Assembly (NCBI GenBank): GCA_016714785.1
Contig: JADKCC010000060.1
Coordinates: forward strand, 1-64,000
Length of the DNA: 64,000 bases
Origin: Saprospiraceae bacterium
GTDB taxonomy: Bacteria > Bacteroidota > Bacteroidia > Chitinophagales > Saprospiraceae
Reading direction: 5' to 3'
Under the pieces are notes generated by a model. The model ran no database searches. It had not been told where the DNA came from and worked only from the letters and a program-made list of their open reading frames with translations. Within the stretch, counting starts at the first letter, position 1, and each line of letters opens with the position of its first letter. The translations under genes and the position numbers were made by a program. This document shows positions 40,997 to 51,246 of the stretch, in pieces.

Positions 40997-42796
40997 TTGA
41001 AAACAGAAGATTTTAAGGCCATTTCCGACAATATACCACATGAACCTGGTGTGTATAGATTTCTTGATGAAGATGGAACTATCCTATATGTAGGAAAAGC
41101 CAAAAGTCTCAAAAACAGATTAACATCATATTTTGGAGAAAAAAAACACCAGCAATACAAAACTGTTTTGCTCACCAGGAATGCCAATAAAATCGAATAT
41201 ACGGTAGTAGAAACCGAACACGACGCCTTATTACTAGAAAACTCACTGATAAAAAAATTTCAACCTAGATACAATGTTATGTTGAAAGATGGAAAATCTT
41301 ACACTTATATCTGTATCAAAAATGAACCATTCCCACGTGTATTTTTTACTCGAAGGATGATTAGAGATGGTTCTACCTACTTTGGACCTTATACATCTAA
41401 ATACAGAGTCAATATCCTTTTGGAAATCATTAAAAAACTATTTCAACTTCGCACTTGTTCGTTCAATCTAAGCAAAGAAAACATAGAAAAAGGAAAATTT
41501 AAACTATGTTTAGAATATCACATCAAAAACTGTCAAGGTCCATGTGAGGGACTTGAAGATGAGAAAACTTATCAAGCTAAAATAGATCAGGTCAAAAATA
41601 TTTTGAAAGGTAATCTAGGCAATGTAAAACGATTTATCACTGATACCATGAAGGCACATGCCGAAAATCTTGAGTTTGAACAAGCACAACTGCTTAAAGA
41701 AAAACTCATTGCATTTGAAGATTATCAATCATCTTCTACAGTAGTAAGTACGACCATTAAGGATATAGACGTATTTGCTATCACAAAAGATGAAACTATG
41801 GCCTATGTCAATTACCTTAAAATAACCAATGGTACCATCGTCAATACCGATATCGCTGAGATGCAAATGAACCTTGATGACGATCCTGCCGATTTGTTGT
41901 CTTATGTCATTCCTACCATCAGAGAGCGATTCGAGAGCAATGCTCCAGAAGTAATCGTACCAGTAGATATCACATTGCCTGATCCCAAAATAGTCATTAC
42001 TGTGCCACAACGCGGCGATAAGAAAAAACTCCTTGAGCTTGCAGAAACCAATATTGATTATTTCATAAGACAGAAACGCAGAGATGAAATCAGCCACCAA
42101 AAAAAGATCTCATCGGCTGAAAGAATTCTTACAACGCTCAAAAAAGATCTACAAATGGAAGCTACACCAATACATATAGAGTGTTTTGACAATTCCAATC
42201 TTCAAGGTACTAACCCTGTTTCTAGTTGTGTTGTCTTTAAGAATGCAAAACCAAGCAATAAAGATTATCGTCATTTTAATGTAAAGACCGTGGTAGGGCC
42301 TGACGATTTTGCTTCTATGGAAGAAGTGGTATATAGAAGATACAAACGATTGCTAGATGAAAGCAAATCACTGCCACAACTTATCATCATTGACGGTGGA
42401 AAAGGTCAGTTGTCATCTGCAGTGAATAGTTTAGAAAAACTAGGTATATTGAACAAAGTCACAGTAATAGGCATCGCAAAAAAACTAGAAGAAATATTTT
42501 TCCCAGCAGACTCTTTACCATTGTACATCAATAAAAAATCGGAGTCGCTCAAACTCATACAACAAGCCCGAAATGAAGCTCATAGATTTGCCATCACCTT
42601 CCATAGGGATCAACGATCTAAAAACTTCCTTGGCACTCAACTCACCATTATACCTGGTGTAGGTAAAGTAACTGCCGAAAAATTACTTAAAAAATTTGGT
42701 TCCGTCCAACGTATGAGAGAGTCAAATCCCGCTGAAATCGAGTCAATAGTTGGCAAAGCTAATGCAAAAAAGATTATTGATTTTTTTGAAGAATGA
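40997..42796 (+). CDS. uvrC: UvrABC system protein C
   Basis: The protein is about 599 residues from TTG 40997, which matches the usual UvrC start (LKTEDFKAI). A longer frame starts at GTG 40919. Visible are the GIY-YIG nuclease domain (PGVYRFLDEDGTILYVGKA), a Cys cluster (CSFNLS, KLCLEYHIKNCQGPCEG), the UVR domain, the RNase-H-like 3' nuclease (HIECFDNSNLQGTNPVSS) and two C-terminal helix-hairpin-helix motifs (PGVGKVTAEKLLKKFG). It makes both incisions in nucleotide excision repair. It is divergent from dnaB across the DnaA boxes. Confidence 0.9.
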   Translation: MKTEDFKAISDNIPHEPGVYRFLDEDGTILYVGKAKSLKNRLTSYFGEKKHQQYKTVLLTRNANKIEYTVVETEHDALLLENSLIKKFQPRYNVMLKDGKSYTYICIKNEPFPRVFFTRRMIRDGSTYFGPYTSKYRVNILLEIIKKLFQLRTCSFNLSKENIEKGKFKLCLEYHIKNCQGPCEGLEDEKTYQAKIDQVKNILKGNLGNVKRFITDTMKAHAENLEFEQAQLLKEKLIAFEDYQSSSTVVSTTIKDIDVFAITKDETMAYVNYLKITNGTIVNTDIAEMQMNLDDDPADLLSYVIPTIRERFESNAPEVIVPVDITLPDPKIVITVPQRGDKKKLLELAETNIDYFIRQKRRDEISHQKKISSAERILTTLKKDLQMEATPIHIECFDNSNLQGTNPVSSCVVFKNAKPSNKDYRHFNVKTVVGPDDFASMEEVVYRRYKRLLDESKSLPQLIIIDGGKGQLSSAVNSLEKLGILNKVTVIGIAKKLEEIFFPADSLPLYINKKSESLKLIQQARNEAHRFAITFHRDQRSKNFLGTQLTIIPGVGKVTAEKLLKKFGSVQRMRESNPAEIESIVGKANAKKIIDFFEE

Positions 42797-42801
42797 TCAG
42801 T

Positions 42802-43653
42802 TTATAAAATACTATCTAAAACAACGGACTCGCCAAAGACCACCCTTCCTTGTTCGTTTTTAACAATATTGCCACAAGCTACATCAAGATCATGCTCAAA
42901 AAACAAAAAATGTTTGCCATCAGTTGCTCTTTCATGTAAAGCCTGTTTTTCTCTTAGACTTTCCAACGGTTTCATATCATAAGCCATAATATAAGGTAAT
43001 TGGACATGATGATGTGAAGGTATCAAATCTGCGCAATAAATCAACGTATTGCCAGATGGCATGTTTATATAAGGAATCATCATAGCTTCAGTATGACCAT
43101 TTACAAAACTCAAGCTGATACTTTCAGAAAATCTTACACCTTCTTCCACATCTATTAATTTTAGTACACCTGCATCTTTCAATGGAACAAAATTTTCTTT
43201 TAGAAAAGATGCCGCTTCTCTTGCATTTGGGTTATTAGCCCACTCATAATGCACATCATTGGTCCAGTATGTTGCATTTGGAAAAGTTGGAATGATTTTA
43301 CCTTTGGCGTCCAACTCCAATGCACCACCTACATGGTCAAAATGAAAATGGGTAATCAAAACATCGGTAATATCCTCGGTGCTCAACCCTAAATTAGCTA
43401 AAGACGTATTAAAATTGATATCATCATGCGGATAAAAGTGCTTACGAAAACGATCATCTTGTTTGTTTCCAACACCCGTATCTATCAATATCTTTCTATC
43501 GCCATCTATCACTAACAAACATCTCATCTGCCATGTGCAAAGATTGTCTTCATCAGCAGGGTGCATTTTATTCCACATCCTTTTGGGTACAACACCGAAC
43601 ATTGCACCACCATCTAGTTTAAATTTTCCAGTCTCTAAGATATGTAATTGCAT
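42802..43653 (-). CDS. Metallo-beta-lactamase-fold hydrolase
   Basis: This 283-residue protein carries THFHFDHVGG (zinc site), LLIDTGVG-like ILIDTGVGNK, a second-site Asp (YCADLI), VNGHTEAM and FFEHDLDVA. It lacks a signal peptide and probably acts in the cytoplasm. Relatives include AHL lactonases and other MBL hydrolases, and the substrate is unknown. It is convergent with uvrC, with 5 bases between the stops. Confidence 0.85.
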   Translation of the reverse strand: MQLHILETGKFKLDGGAMFGVVPKRMWNKMHPADEDNLCTWQMRCLLVIDGDRKILIDTGVGNKQDDRFRKHFYPHDDINFNTSLANLGLSTEDITDVLITHFHFDHVGGALELDAKGKIIPTFPNATYWTNDVHYEWANNPNAREAASFLKENFVPLKDAGVLKLIDVEEGVRFSESISLSFVNGHTEAMMIPYINMPSGNTLIYCADLIPSHHHVQLPYIMAYDMKPLESLREKQALHERATDGKHFLFFEHDLDVACGNIVKNEQGRVVFGESVVLDSIL

Positions 43654-43677
43654 AATAAATGAGTTGAATGATCCTTG

Positions 43678-44193
43678 TTAAAAACCTATTTTTTTCTTAT
43701 CTAATGCTTTGATTTCCTTAGCTAAATGCATCATTTTAATAGCTGTGTGTGCTGCTTCTACACCTTTATTGCCATGTTTGCCACCAGCTCTATCTATGGC
43801 TTGTTGCATATCATTGGGTGTAAGTACACCGAAAATTACTGGTTTGGTAGATGCAACTGAAAGTGTCATGATGCCAGCTGCAACGGCATTGCTGATGTAT
43901 TCATCATGTTTGGTTTCACCTTTAATCACACACCCTATACATACTACTGCATCCAAATTATGATTTGAAAGCATCAGTTTAGCACCAGATGGCAATTCAA
44001 AAGCTCCTGGTACAATAATACTTATTATATCATCACTTGTTAATCCATACTTTTTGAGCTCTTCTATACAGGCATCTCTCATCGAATAGGTGATATCTTT
44101 GTTCCATTCAGCAGTGACAATTCCTACTTTAACATTACTAAGTATTGGTAGATCAGAGTCTAATATCGAAAGATTTTTATGGCTACTTGACAT
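43678..44193 (-). CDS. ribH: 6,7-dimethyl-8-ribityllumazine synthase
   Basis: This 171-residue protein performs the penultimate step of riboflavin synthesis. Visible are VGIVTAEWNKDIT, VPGAFELPSGAKL, VVCIGCVIKGETKHDEYIS (catalytic His), and FGVLTPNDMQQAIDRAGGKHGNKG. The family folds into 60-mers or pentamers, and the length is typical. A terminator at 44214-44248 separates it from the TPR gene upstream. Confidence 0.93.
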   Translation of the reverse strand: MSSSHKNLSILDSDLPILSNVKVGIVTAEWNKDITYSMRDACIEELKKYGLTSDDIISIIVPGAFELPSGAKLMLSNHNLDAVVCIGCVIKGETKHDEYISNAVAAGIMTLSVASTKPVIFGVLTPNDMQQAIDRAGGKHGNKGVEAAHTAIKMMHLAKEIKALDKKKIGF

Positions 44194-44213
44194 ATAAAAA
44201 TTGATTTAAAATA

Positions 44214-44250
44214 AAAAGGGCAGAATCTTAACAAAAATCCTGCCCTTTCG
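44214..44250 (-). terminator. Rho-independent terminator of the TPR gene
   Basis: A 9-bp AAAGGGCAG/CTGCCCTTT stem (44215-44223 with 44240-44248) is followed by a T-run on the minus strand. It ends transcription of 44272-44964 before ribH. Confidence 0.75.
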
Positions 44251-44271
44251 GTTTTAATTATTCCTATGAAA

Positions 44272-44964
44272 TTACTGAAGTCTTGCTAAAAGTTTTTCAG
44301 CATCCTTCGCTTCAGTTGCATCAGGATATTTATTCTTAATAACTTCCAATTGTGCAGCTGCTTCCTTTGTTTTACCATCAGCATAATACATCATGGCTAC
44401 TTTGTGCAAATAATAAGGTGTCAACATTTCATTATCACCTGATGCAGCTTTTTGATACAAACCCATTGCCTTTTCCTTTTCTCCTAACTCAGCATGAGCA
44501 TCACCCAATGCACCAGACTTCATGATGGCTGTAACATCATCTTTGGCTGAATATTGGTTGAGGTAATCAACAGCTTCTGCAAATTTACCAATGTTCAAGT
44601 AAGAAACACCTGCATAATATTTAGCAAGATTTGCAGCTTTAGTTCCACCATAATTATCGATGATACCTAAAAAACCATCAAAGCCACCTCCTGGATTTTC
44701 TAATGCTAATGCAAAAGAATCTTTTGCAAACTGCTCTTCTGCCTTATACATTGCATTTACAGCTTCTTTTTCTTTTGGTCCAATGTATAAATACTTGTAT
44801 CCAAAATATAAAGCTGCCAATATACCCAATCCGATAACTACATAAGAAATCATCTTCTGATTTTCTTCCAAAAAGTTGGTAGCATTGACCTGACTTCCTT
44901 TTACTTCTACTACGTCTATTATTTCATCTGATTCAGATGTAGATTTACCTTTTCTTTGTGCCAT
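44272..44964 (-). CDS. Membrane-anchored TPR protein (YfgM-like)
   Basis: The protein is about 230 residues. ATG 44964 was chosen because a perfect -7 element lies at 44989-44996, upstream of it, while the alternative Met at 45006 would lie before that promoter. A short Lys/Ser-rich cytoplasmic head precedes one membrane helix (YVVIGLGILAALYFGY), then TPR repeats (AANLAKYYAGVSYL, AEAVDYLNQYS, KEKAMGLYQKAA). It probably acts in the periplasm as a scaffold or chaperone partner at the Sec translocon. The exact role is unknown. Confidence 0.8.
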   Translation of the reverse strand: MAQRKGKSTSESDEIIDVVEVKGSQVNATNFLEENQKMISYVVIGLGILAALYFGYKYLYIGPKEKEAVNAMYKAEEQFAKDSFALALENPGGGFDGFLGIIDNYGGTKAANLAKYYAGVSYLNIGKFAEAVDYLNQYSAKDDVTAIMKSGALGDAHAELGEKEKAMGLYQKAASGDNEMLTPYYLHKVAMMYYADGKTKEAAAQLEVIKNKYPDATEAKDAEKLLARLQ

Positions 44965-44988
44965 AATTATGATTTTTAAAAATTTGCG

Positions 44989-44996
44989 CAAAAATA
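44989..44996 (-). promoter_or_regulatory. Bacteroidota -7 element, minus strand (TATTTTTG)
   Basis: CAAAAATA on the plus strand is TATTTTTG on the minus strand, 24 bases before ATG 44964. It decides that start. Confidence 0.6.
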
Positions 44997-45252
44997 GCAA
45001 TTTCATTTGAATTTACACATTTTTAAAATAAATTATATATTTTTTAATTTAAAAACATAACATTCCAAGCTTTAAATACTAAAAAAGAACTGGTAAGCCT
45101 GCTATTACTAGCAAGTGAATCTTTATATTTCTCAACCAATATCAACATATCACTTAAAACATAACACTAGTTTATTTTATAATCTACCCTACTCCAATTA
45201 AAATTTTAATCACTTCTTTTATAGGTTTTGCTTTCCTAATCATTAATAATCC

Positions 45253-45260
45253 TACTTTTG
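45253..45260 (+). promoter_or_regulatory. Bacteroidota -7 element (TACTTTTG)
   Basis: It lies 46 bases before ATG 45307. A TTG at 45274 would sit only 13 bases after it, so ATG 45307 is the more likely start. Confidence 0.55.
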
Positions 45261-45306
45261 CATTAAAAATAAATTGTCAAGTAATACAAGAACGCATCTA
45301 TCTGGA

Positions 45307-46317
45307 ATGTCAAATCCATCATCAACCAAAATAAAAATCCAAAAATACATCTTTGTAGGAGGCATCATATTGTTTGTGGTAAAGGTTTTGGCTTTTTATC
45401 TAACAAATTCTGTTGGAATTTTATCAGATGCGCTCGAAAGTACAGTAAATATAATTACGGGTTTCATCACACTTAAAGCATTGCAATTTGCAGCAAAACC
45501 TAGGGACGAAGATCATCCTTATGGCCACGGCAAAGTTGAGTTGATTACCGCATCGATTGAAGGCATTTTGATTGGAGTAGCAGGAATAATGATTATAACC
45601 GAAGCTATCTCTAGATTAGGCCAACCTCCACGAGTCATTAAAATGGATATTGGAATTATACTTATGCTATTTACAGCTGTCGCCAACTATGCAATGGGAA
45701 ACTATAGTGAAAAAATGGGTAAAAAATACCAATCTATAAGCTTGATATCAGGAGGTAAACATCTGATGTCAGATACCTACACTACTTTGGCGCTGATAGG
45801 TGGTCTTCTTATCTTTTATTTTACCGGATATCAATGGGTGGATAGTTTTCTTGCCATTTTCTTTGGCATTTTCATTTTATATTTAGGTTTTAATGTGCTT
45901 AAATCTACAATCAATGGGCTCATGGACGAAGCTGATTCCGAAGCCATAAATGCATTAGTTGCCAAACTATCCAACCTACGAAATCCTTTATGGATTAATA
46001 TTCATAAATTGACCTATCTCAAATTTGGCCACGTATCACATGTCGATTTTCATCTTACGTTACCTTGGTATTTCAATATCAAAGACTCTTCAGAACAGAT
46101 TACAAATTTAAAAAATATAATACGAACAGAATTACCAGAAGAAGACGTAGATATTTCAATACAAAGCGAACCTTGTACACCCAATATGTGTCATCAATGT
46201 AAACTCGATTGCATGGAAAGAAAACATAGATTTACTCAAGCAAGAGAATGGACCACTGAACAAATAGTTGGAAAAAACATTTATAGTCTAACATCACAAT
46301 CTAATATAGATGCATGA
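45307..46317 (+). CDS. Cation diffusion facilitator transporter
   Basis: The protein is about 336 residues with roughly six helices. It carries the CDF signature (SVGILSDALESTVNIITGF), the Asp-His-rich metal site HPYGHGKVE, ISGGKHLMSDTYTT and a C-terminal cytoplasmic domain. It exports zinc, manganese or iron. An unusual Cys-rich tail (PCTPNMCHQCKLDC) may bind metal. The stop overlaps the next ATG by 8 bases. Confidence 0.88.
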   Translation: MSNPSSTKIKIQKYIFVGGIILFVVKVLAFYLTNSVGILSDALESTVNIITGFITLKALQFAAKPRDEDHPYGHGKVELITASIEGILIGVAGIMIITEAISRLGQPPRVIKMDIGIILMLFTAVANYAMGNYSEKMGKKYQSISLISGGKHLMSDTYTTLALIGGLLIFYFTGYQWVDSFLAIFFGIFILYLGFNVLKSTINGLMDEADSEAINALVAKLSNLRNPLWINIHKLTYLKFGHVSHVDFHLTLPWYFNIKDSSEQITNLKNIIRTELPEEDVDISIQSEPCTPNMCHQCKLDCMERKHRFTQAREWTTEQIVGKNIYSLTSQSNIDA

Positions 46318-46891
46318 TATTGAACCTTGGTGGGGCTGGAGAGACGAGTATGTGGCAGAAAAGGATAGAAAATCGCCCTTTTATGGCAAAGATTATGATG
46401 AATTCAAATTCACCAATAAAATCTATAATTATTACATACACCCACAATGGGATTATTTCGGATCAGAAACCCTTTACATTAAAATACTGTATGTCAATTA
46501 TAAAAACCATTATGCACTCATTGAGCTGATAGGTGAATGGAATGACGCAATATATAATGACATCATGTTTCTAAAAAGAGACCTGATAGACATATTATCA
46601 AAAAACAATATATATAAATTTATTATATTTTGTGACAATGTCTTAAACTATCATGGAGATGATGATTGCTATTATGAGGAGTGGTATGATGATATCAAAG
46701 ATGACATAGGATGGGTATGCCTAGTAAACACCTTTGATCATGTTGCTGCTGAAATGCAACGATACAGTCTCCAATATTACTTAAATTATGGCCCTCAGTA
46801 TAATGATATAAACTGGAGAACACAAAAGCCAGCGTTTATTGTGGAAACCATAGAAAATATAATGAATCACCAACAAAAACAACTGTTATGA
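46310..46891 (+). CDS. Conserved protein of unknown function in the era operon
   Basis: This 193-residue acidic, aromatic-rich protein has no signal or membrane segment (HDIEPWWGWRDEYVAEKDRK, NHYALIELIGEWNDAIYND, YHGDDDCYYEEWYDDIKDDI). It overlaps the CDF gene by 8 bases and era by 4, so translation is coupled. I recognise no domain. Confidence 0.65.
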   Translation: MHDIEPWWGWRDEYVAEKDRKSPFYGKDYDEFKFTNKIYNYYIHPQWDYFGSETLYIKILYVNYKNHYALIELIGEWNDAIYNDIMFLKRDLIDILSKNNIYKFIIFCDNVLNYHGDDDCYYEEWYDDIKDDIGWVCLVNTFDHVAAEMQRYSLQYYLNYGPQYNDINWRTQKPAFIVETIENIMNHQQKQLL

Positions 46892-47787
46892 ATGTACATA
46901 AATCAGGTTTTGTAAATATAATAGGAAATCCCAATGTAGGAAAATCCACATTAATGAATGCTTTGGTAGGTGAAAAAATGTCCATCATCAATAGTAAGCC
47001 ACAAACTACAAGACATCGAATCTTCGGATTATTAAGTGAAGAAGATTATCAAGTAGTATTTTCAGATACGCCAGGAATTATAGATAGCCCGAGCTACGGT
47101 ATGCAAAGCTCGATGAATAAATTTGCTTTTTCCTCCTTTGAAGATGCTGATATTATACTGTTTGTAACGGATATTTATGAAAAATATAGTGGAGAAGAGC
47201 CAGTAATCAAATCACTCAACAATGCCACTGTCCCTAAATACCTAATCATCAACAAGATAGATATGGACAAGGATGAAAAAGCTGATGCTGTAGCAAAAAT
47301 TTGGGAAGAACGCGTTGTGTTTAATGAAGTATTTTTTATATCTGCTGATAAAAAGACCAATACAGAAGGTTTACTCAATCAAGTGCTAACTGATCTTCCC
47401 GAAGGTCCACCCTATTACCCAAAAGATGAATTGTCTGATAAGACGGAACGTTTTTTTGTTTCCGAAATCATAAGAGAAAAAATATTGACTAATTACAAAC
47501 AAGAAGTGCCGTACTCTTGTGAAGTCGTCGTGTCAAGATTTAAAGAAGAAGAAAAAAATGGAGCGCCACTTTTGATGATTTGGGCGGATATATATGTGGA
47601 TAGGAAGTCTCAAAAACCAATCATCATTGGCAAAGCAGGAGAAGCCATCAAAAAATTAGGCATCGCATCTAGATTGGAAATAGAATCATTCTTCGGAAAA
47701 CATACTTTCCTCGATCTTAATGTGAAAATAAAAGAAAACTGGCGCAACGATGAGCGCATGCTTAAACATTTCGGGTACGAGGAGTAA
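46888..47787 (+). CDS. era: GTPase Era
   Basis: This 299-residue protein shows the G motifs GNPNVGKSTLMN (G1), PQTTRHRI (G2), SDTPGI (G3), INKID (G4) and SADKK (G5), then a KH domain (IGKAGEAIKKLGI, FLDLNVKIKENWRNDE). Era binds the 3' end of 16S rRNA and helps assemble the 30S subunit. It starts in ATGA overlap with the upstream gene. Confidence 0.95.
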   Translation: MNVHKSGFVNIIGNPNVGKSTLMNALVGEKMSIINSKPQTTRHRIFGLLSEEDYQVVFSDTPGIIDSPSYGMQSSMNKFAFSSFEDADIILFVTDIYEKYSGEEPVIKSLNNATVPKYLIINKIDMDKDEKADAVAKIWEERVVFNEVFFISADKKTNTEGLLNQVLTDLPEGPPYYPKDELSDKTERFFVSEIIREKILTNYKQEVPYSCEVVVSRFKEEEKNGAPLLMIWADIYVDRKSQKPIIIGKAGEAIKKLGIASRLEIESFFGKHTFLDLNVKIKENWRNDERMLKHFGYEE

Positions 47788-47819
47788 TGTACAGAAATAT
47801 TTAAAAAATCATCTAAAAG

Positions 47820-47852
47820 AAAAAGGGCAAAAATAATATTTTTGCCCTTTTT
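47820..47852. terminator. Bidirectional terminator between era and the OmpA gene
   Basis: AAAAGGGCAAAAAT and ATTTTTGCCCTTTT pair perfectly, flanked by T and A runs. It serves both era and the convergent OmpA gene. Confidence 0.9.
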
Positions 47853-47879
47853 CTTTATATGCTCAATAAATTCGATTCA

Positions 47880-48799
47880 TTATTTTGGAGCATTTGGAGC
47901 TTCCATCAATTTAAAGAATTGATCCAATTTTGGAAGTACGATAATTTCTGTTCTTCTATTAGATGCTCTACCTGTTGCATTAGTATTAGGTGCTTTCGGT
48001 ACATACTCACTTCTACCACCAGCAGTCATTCTAGCAGGATCAACTTTATATTTAGATTGAAGTACTTTTACAACAGCAGTTGCTCTTCTAGTACTTAAAT
48101 CCCAGTTGTCAGTTACACAATCGCCAGCCATAGGTACATTGTCTGTATGTCCTTCTACCAAGATATCCAAGTCCTTTTGATCATTTAAGATTCCAGCTAT
48201 TTTGCCTAAAACTTTTTCAGCGCTTGAATTAATATTAGCAGAAGCAGTTTTGAAAAGCATATTATCAGATAAAGAGATATAAACAACACCTTTTTTACTT
48301 CAATAGACACATCTGTATCGTTGAAGTCGCTAAGTGATTTTTTCAAATTCATTGCTAATGCTAAATTTACAGAATCTTTATATTGCATGGTTTTAGTCAA
48401 TTCTTTGATGTAAGAACTTTGCTGACTTATCGCATCCAATGATTTTTTGATACTTTCGGCACCTGCTTTATTGATAACCGATGCAGTATTCAACTGCTCT
48501 AAAAGGTTATTTTGACTACTTTTTAATACCATTAACTGATCTTCAGCCGATTTCAGTTTTAAATTTGCGGCAGCAAGATCATCTGTGGCTTTTTTAAGGT
48601 TACTGTTAGAAAGCTCTAATTTTTTCGTCAATTCAAGCACTTGAGCTTCTAATTCTTTAGTTCTTTCCTCACATCTTGACAATAGATTTTTATGTGCTTC
48701 TAAAGCGGCATTGGCTTCATTAAGTTTTTTTTTACTTACACACCCTGAGCCTAAGGTAAGAAGAACAATAAAAAAAACGGAAAAATTCAAATATTTCAT
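47880..48799 (-). CDS. OmpA-family outer-membrane protein with coiled coil, frameshifted
   Basis: The protein is about 306 residues. A signal peptide with a lipobox (LTLGSGC) is followed by a long coiled-coil region (RTKELEAQVLELTKKLELSN) to about residue 165. A C-terminal OmpA domain follows (ILVEGHTDNVPM, LSTRRATAVVKVL, ASNRRTEI). The A-run at about 48290 has one A too few, breaking the frame; a seventh A restores EVKKGVVYISLSDNMLF. It anchors to peptidoglycan, and the coiled coil may reach across the periplasm. Confidence 0.88.
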
Positions 48800-48981
48800 T
48801 GTATTTAATTTTTTGGATTATAAAATTGTCGCAAAGAACGTAAATTTTAAAATATTATTTATAATTTAATAAATGATTTTTTTTTATATAATTTTAACAG
48901 ATTAACTAATAATTGATAATTGTATAGTATTTTTTTTACTTTTACGGCCTAATTTTAATGTATTACTAAATTTTATTAAAA

Positions 48982-51051
48982 ATGACAAAAAGTAGTTTAT
49001 TCAGTGTAATAGTGCTTTTAATATTTGGGTTTAACCTAATAGCCCAGAAAAAAGCCAGTCCTTATGACTTCGGTAAAATGTGGACTTTCGAAAATCCACC
49101 TAAAGAATGGTTAAAAACCACTTATGGTATGGATGTTCAGGATGAATGGTTTGATTACGTAAGGAAATCATCTTTAAGATTTGCTACATGGTGCAGCGCA
49201 TCATTTATCTCTGAAAATGGATTGATTATGACCAATCACCATTGCTCAAGAGACGTGGTAACAGCTTTACAAAAAGATGGTGAAAATTTTGACAAACAAG
49301 GTTTTTATGCACCAACTTTAGCGGACGAGCGCAAAGCGGAAGGGCTTTTTGTAGAGCAAATGATCAAGGCAGAAGATATTACATCCTTGGTTCAAGAGAA
49401 AACCAAAGCCGCAAAAAATGATGTTGACGAAACAACATTAAGGAAAGCAGCGTTAGAAGAAATAGAAAAAATATATAAAGAAAAAGCCGACTGGAAGGAT
49501 CTTAGAATACAAATGGTTACTTTTTATAGTGGAGGAAAATTTTCTATTTACGGTTATAAAAGATACAGCGACATTAGATTAGTTTGGATTCCTGAGTTAG
49601 ATCTTGGTTTTTTCGGAGGAGACCCTGATAATTTCACTTACCCAAGGTACAACCTAGACGCTACTTTTTGGAGAGCTTATGATGAAAACGGCAAACCACT
49701 AAATACATCAGCCAATTATCTAAAGTTTAATAAAAACGGCGCTGCTGAAGGTGAGCCAGTGTTTGTTGTGGGCAATCCAGGTCGTACAGAAAGGTATCGA
49801 ACCGTAACACAACTTACTTATGATCGAGACTATAGGTATCCATTCCTTTATAAGTTTCTAAAAAACAGAAACGATATGCTCATGCGCAAGTTTAATATTA
49901 TAAAAAATGACCAATCTAAAGAATTTGAAGCACAAGAATTGCTCAATGATATTGCAGGTGTAGCTAATTCAATGAAAGCATTCGGTGGGATAGCAAAAGG
50001 GCTCAATGATCCTGCGCTATTTGGAAGAAAAGTTGAAATGGAAAACTTTATCCGCTCAAAAGCAAAAGGGATCACCTACTGGGATGATATGACTAAACAT
50101 TACGAGACACTCAATCCTAATGGTTGGGCCATCACACATTTAGCTCCAAATCCCTACAGGAGCAATATTTATACCGTAATGCACGATCTTATGAACTACA
50201 AAGATCTTTTGAAAAACAATGGTGACCTTGATAAAAAAGATAAACTTAAAAATTCAATTTTAGAAAAAGTAAAGACCTTTAACGATACTGAACAAATTGA
50301 ATATTTTACATTATGGATGAATGAAGTTAAAGAAGATGCCTATCCAGGTGATATAACATTACAAAAAGTGCTAGGCAAAAGGAGCATAAATGACTATATT
50401 AAATATCTGTTGAAAGAGACCAAGTTTACAGATGAAAAGAAAATATCTAAGTTTTTTGAGAAGGAAGATAAAATGGATAAGGATGACGATCCACTTTTAG
50501 AAGCGGCAGCAATATTTGTAGGAAGATATAAAGAAGCTTCGCAAGTATTCCAATCATCAGGCCCTGCTCGCCAAGCACTTGAGGCAAAAATAGCCAATCA
50601 AGTATTTAAAGTTTACGGAGATAAATTACCACCTGACGCCACATTTACACTTAGAGTATCAGATGGATTGATCAAAGGATATGATTACAATGGTACTATT
50701 GCGCCAGTGATCACTACTTATTTTGGATTGTACGATAGGTATTATTCAAATAATAAAACATTCCCTTGGTCACTACCTGAAAGATGGCAAAATCCACCAA
50801 TGGAATTACTTAAGGCGCCATTCAACACGGTATCTACCAATGATATTATAGGTGGAAACTCCGGAAGTCCATTGATTAATAAAAATCGTGAAGCTGTAGG
50901 ATTGATTTTTGATGGAAATATAGAATCTTTACCTGGAAATTTTATCTTTGATGAAGAAGTAAACAGAACTGTCAGCGTTCATGCAGGAGGTATTTATGCC
51001 GCTTTGAAGTATATATACAAGGCTGATAGAATTGTTGCAGAAATAGAATAA
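48982..51051 (+). CDS. S46-family dipeptidyl peptidase (DPP7/DPP11-type)
   Basis: This 689-residue protein has a signal peptide (FSVIVLLIFGFNLIAQ). Catalytic residues are His in TNHHCSRD (about residue 87), an Asp in between, and Ser in GGNSGSPLI (about residue 629). The residue after the FD of GLIFDGN is Gly, as in DPP7; DPP11 carries Arg there, so hydrophobic/broad P1 preference is suggested rather than Asp/Glu. It removes dipeptides from oligopeptides in the periplasm. Confidence 0.92.
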   Translation: MTKSSLFSVIVLLIFGFNLIAQKKASPYDFGKMWTFENPPKEWLKTTYGMDVQDEWFDYVRKSSLRFATWCSASFISENGLIMTNHHCSRDVVTALQKDGENFDKQGFYAPTLADERKAEGLFVEQMIKAEDITSLVQEKTKAAKNDVDETTLRKAALEEIEKIYKEKADWKDLRIQMVTFYSGGKFSIYGYKRYSDIRLVWIPELDLGFFGGDPDNFTYPRYNLDATFWRAYDENGKPLNTSANYLKFNKNGAAEGEPVFVVGNPGRTERYRTVTQLTYDRDYRYPFLYKFLKNRNDMLMRKFNIIKNDQSKEFEAQELLNDIAGVANSMKAFGGIAKGLNDPALFGRKVEMENFIRSKAKGITYWDDMTKHYETLNPNGWAITHLAPNPYRSNIYTVMHDLMNYKDLLKNNGDLDKKDKLKNSILEKVKTFNDTEQIEYFTLWMNEVKEDAYPGDITLQKVLGKRSINDYIKYLLKETKFTDEKKISKFFEKEDKMDKDDDPLLEAAAIFVGRYKEASQVFQSSGPARQALEAKIANQVFKVYGDKLPPDATFTLRVSDGLIKGYDYNGTIAPVITTYFGLYDRYYSNNKTFPWSLPERWQNPPMELLKAPFNTVSTNDIIGGNSGSPLINKNREAVGLIFDGNIESLPGNFIFDEEVNRTVSVHAGGIYAALKYIYKADRIVAEIE

Positions 51052-51201
51052 ATAAATGCGCAATTGGCAAAACAAGAAAATTGGCAGTGAATTAATATGT
51101 TTTTGGATAAATATTCATATAACAGATAATACAGCATAGTACTATTCAACTTATAACTGGTCATGGTTAAAAATATTACCCCGCACAATTAATTGTGAAC
51201 T

Positions 51202-51246
51202 TTGGCGGCCTCAGCAATGATGGTCGCCAATTTTTTATTATGTAAC
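51202..51246 (+). terminator. Probable terminator 150 bases past the S46 gene
   Basis: TTGGCG (51202-51207) pairs with CGCCAA (51235-51240), followed by six T. The loop is long, so confidence is moderate. Confidence 0.5.
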
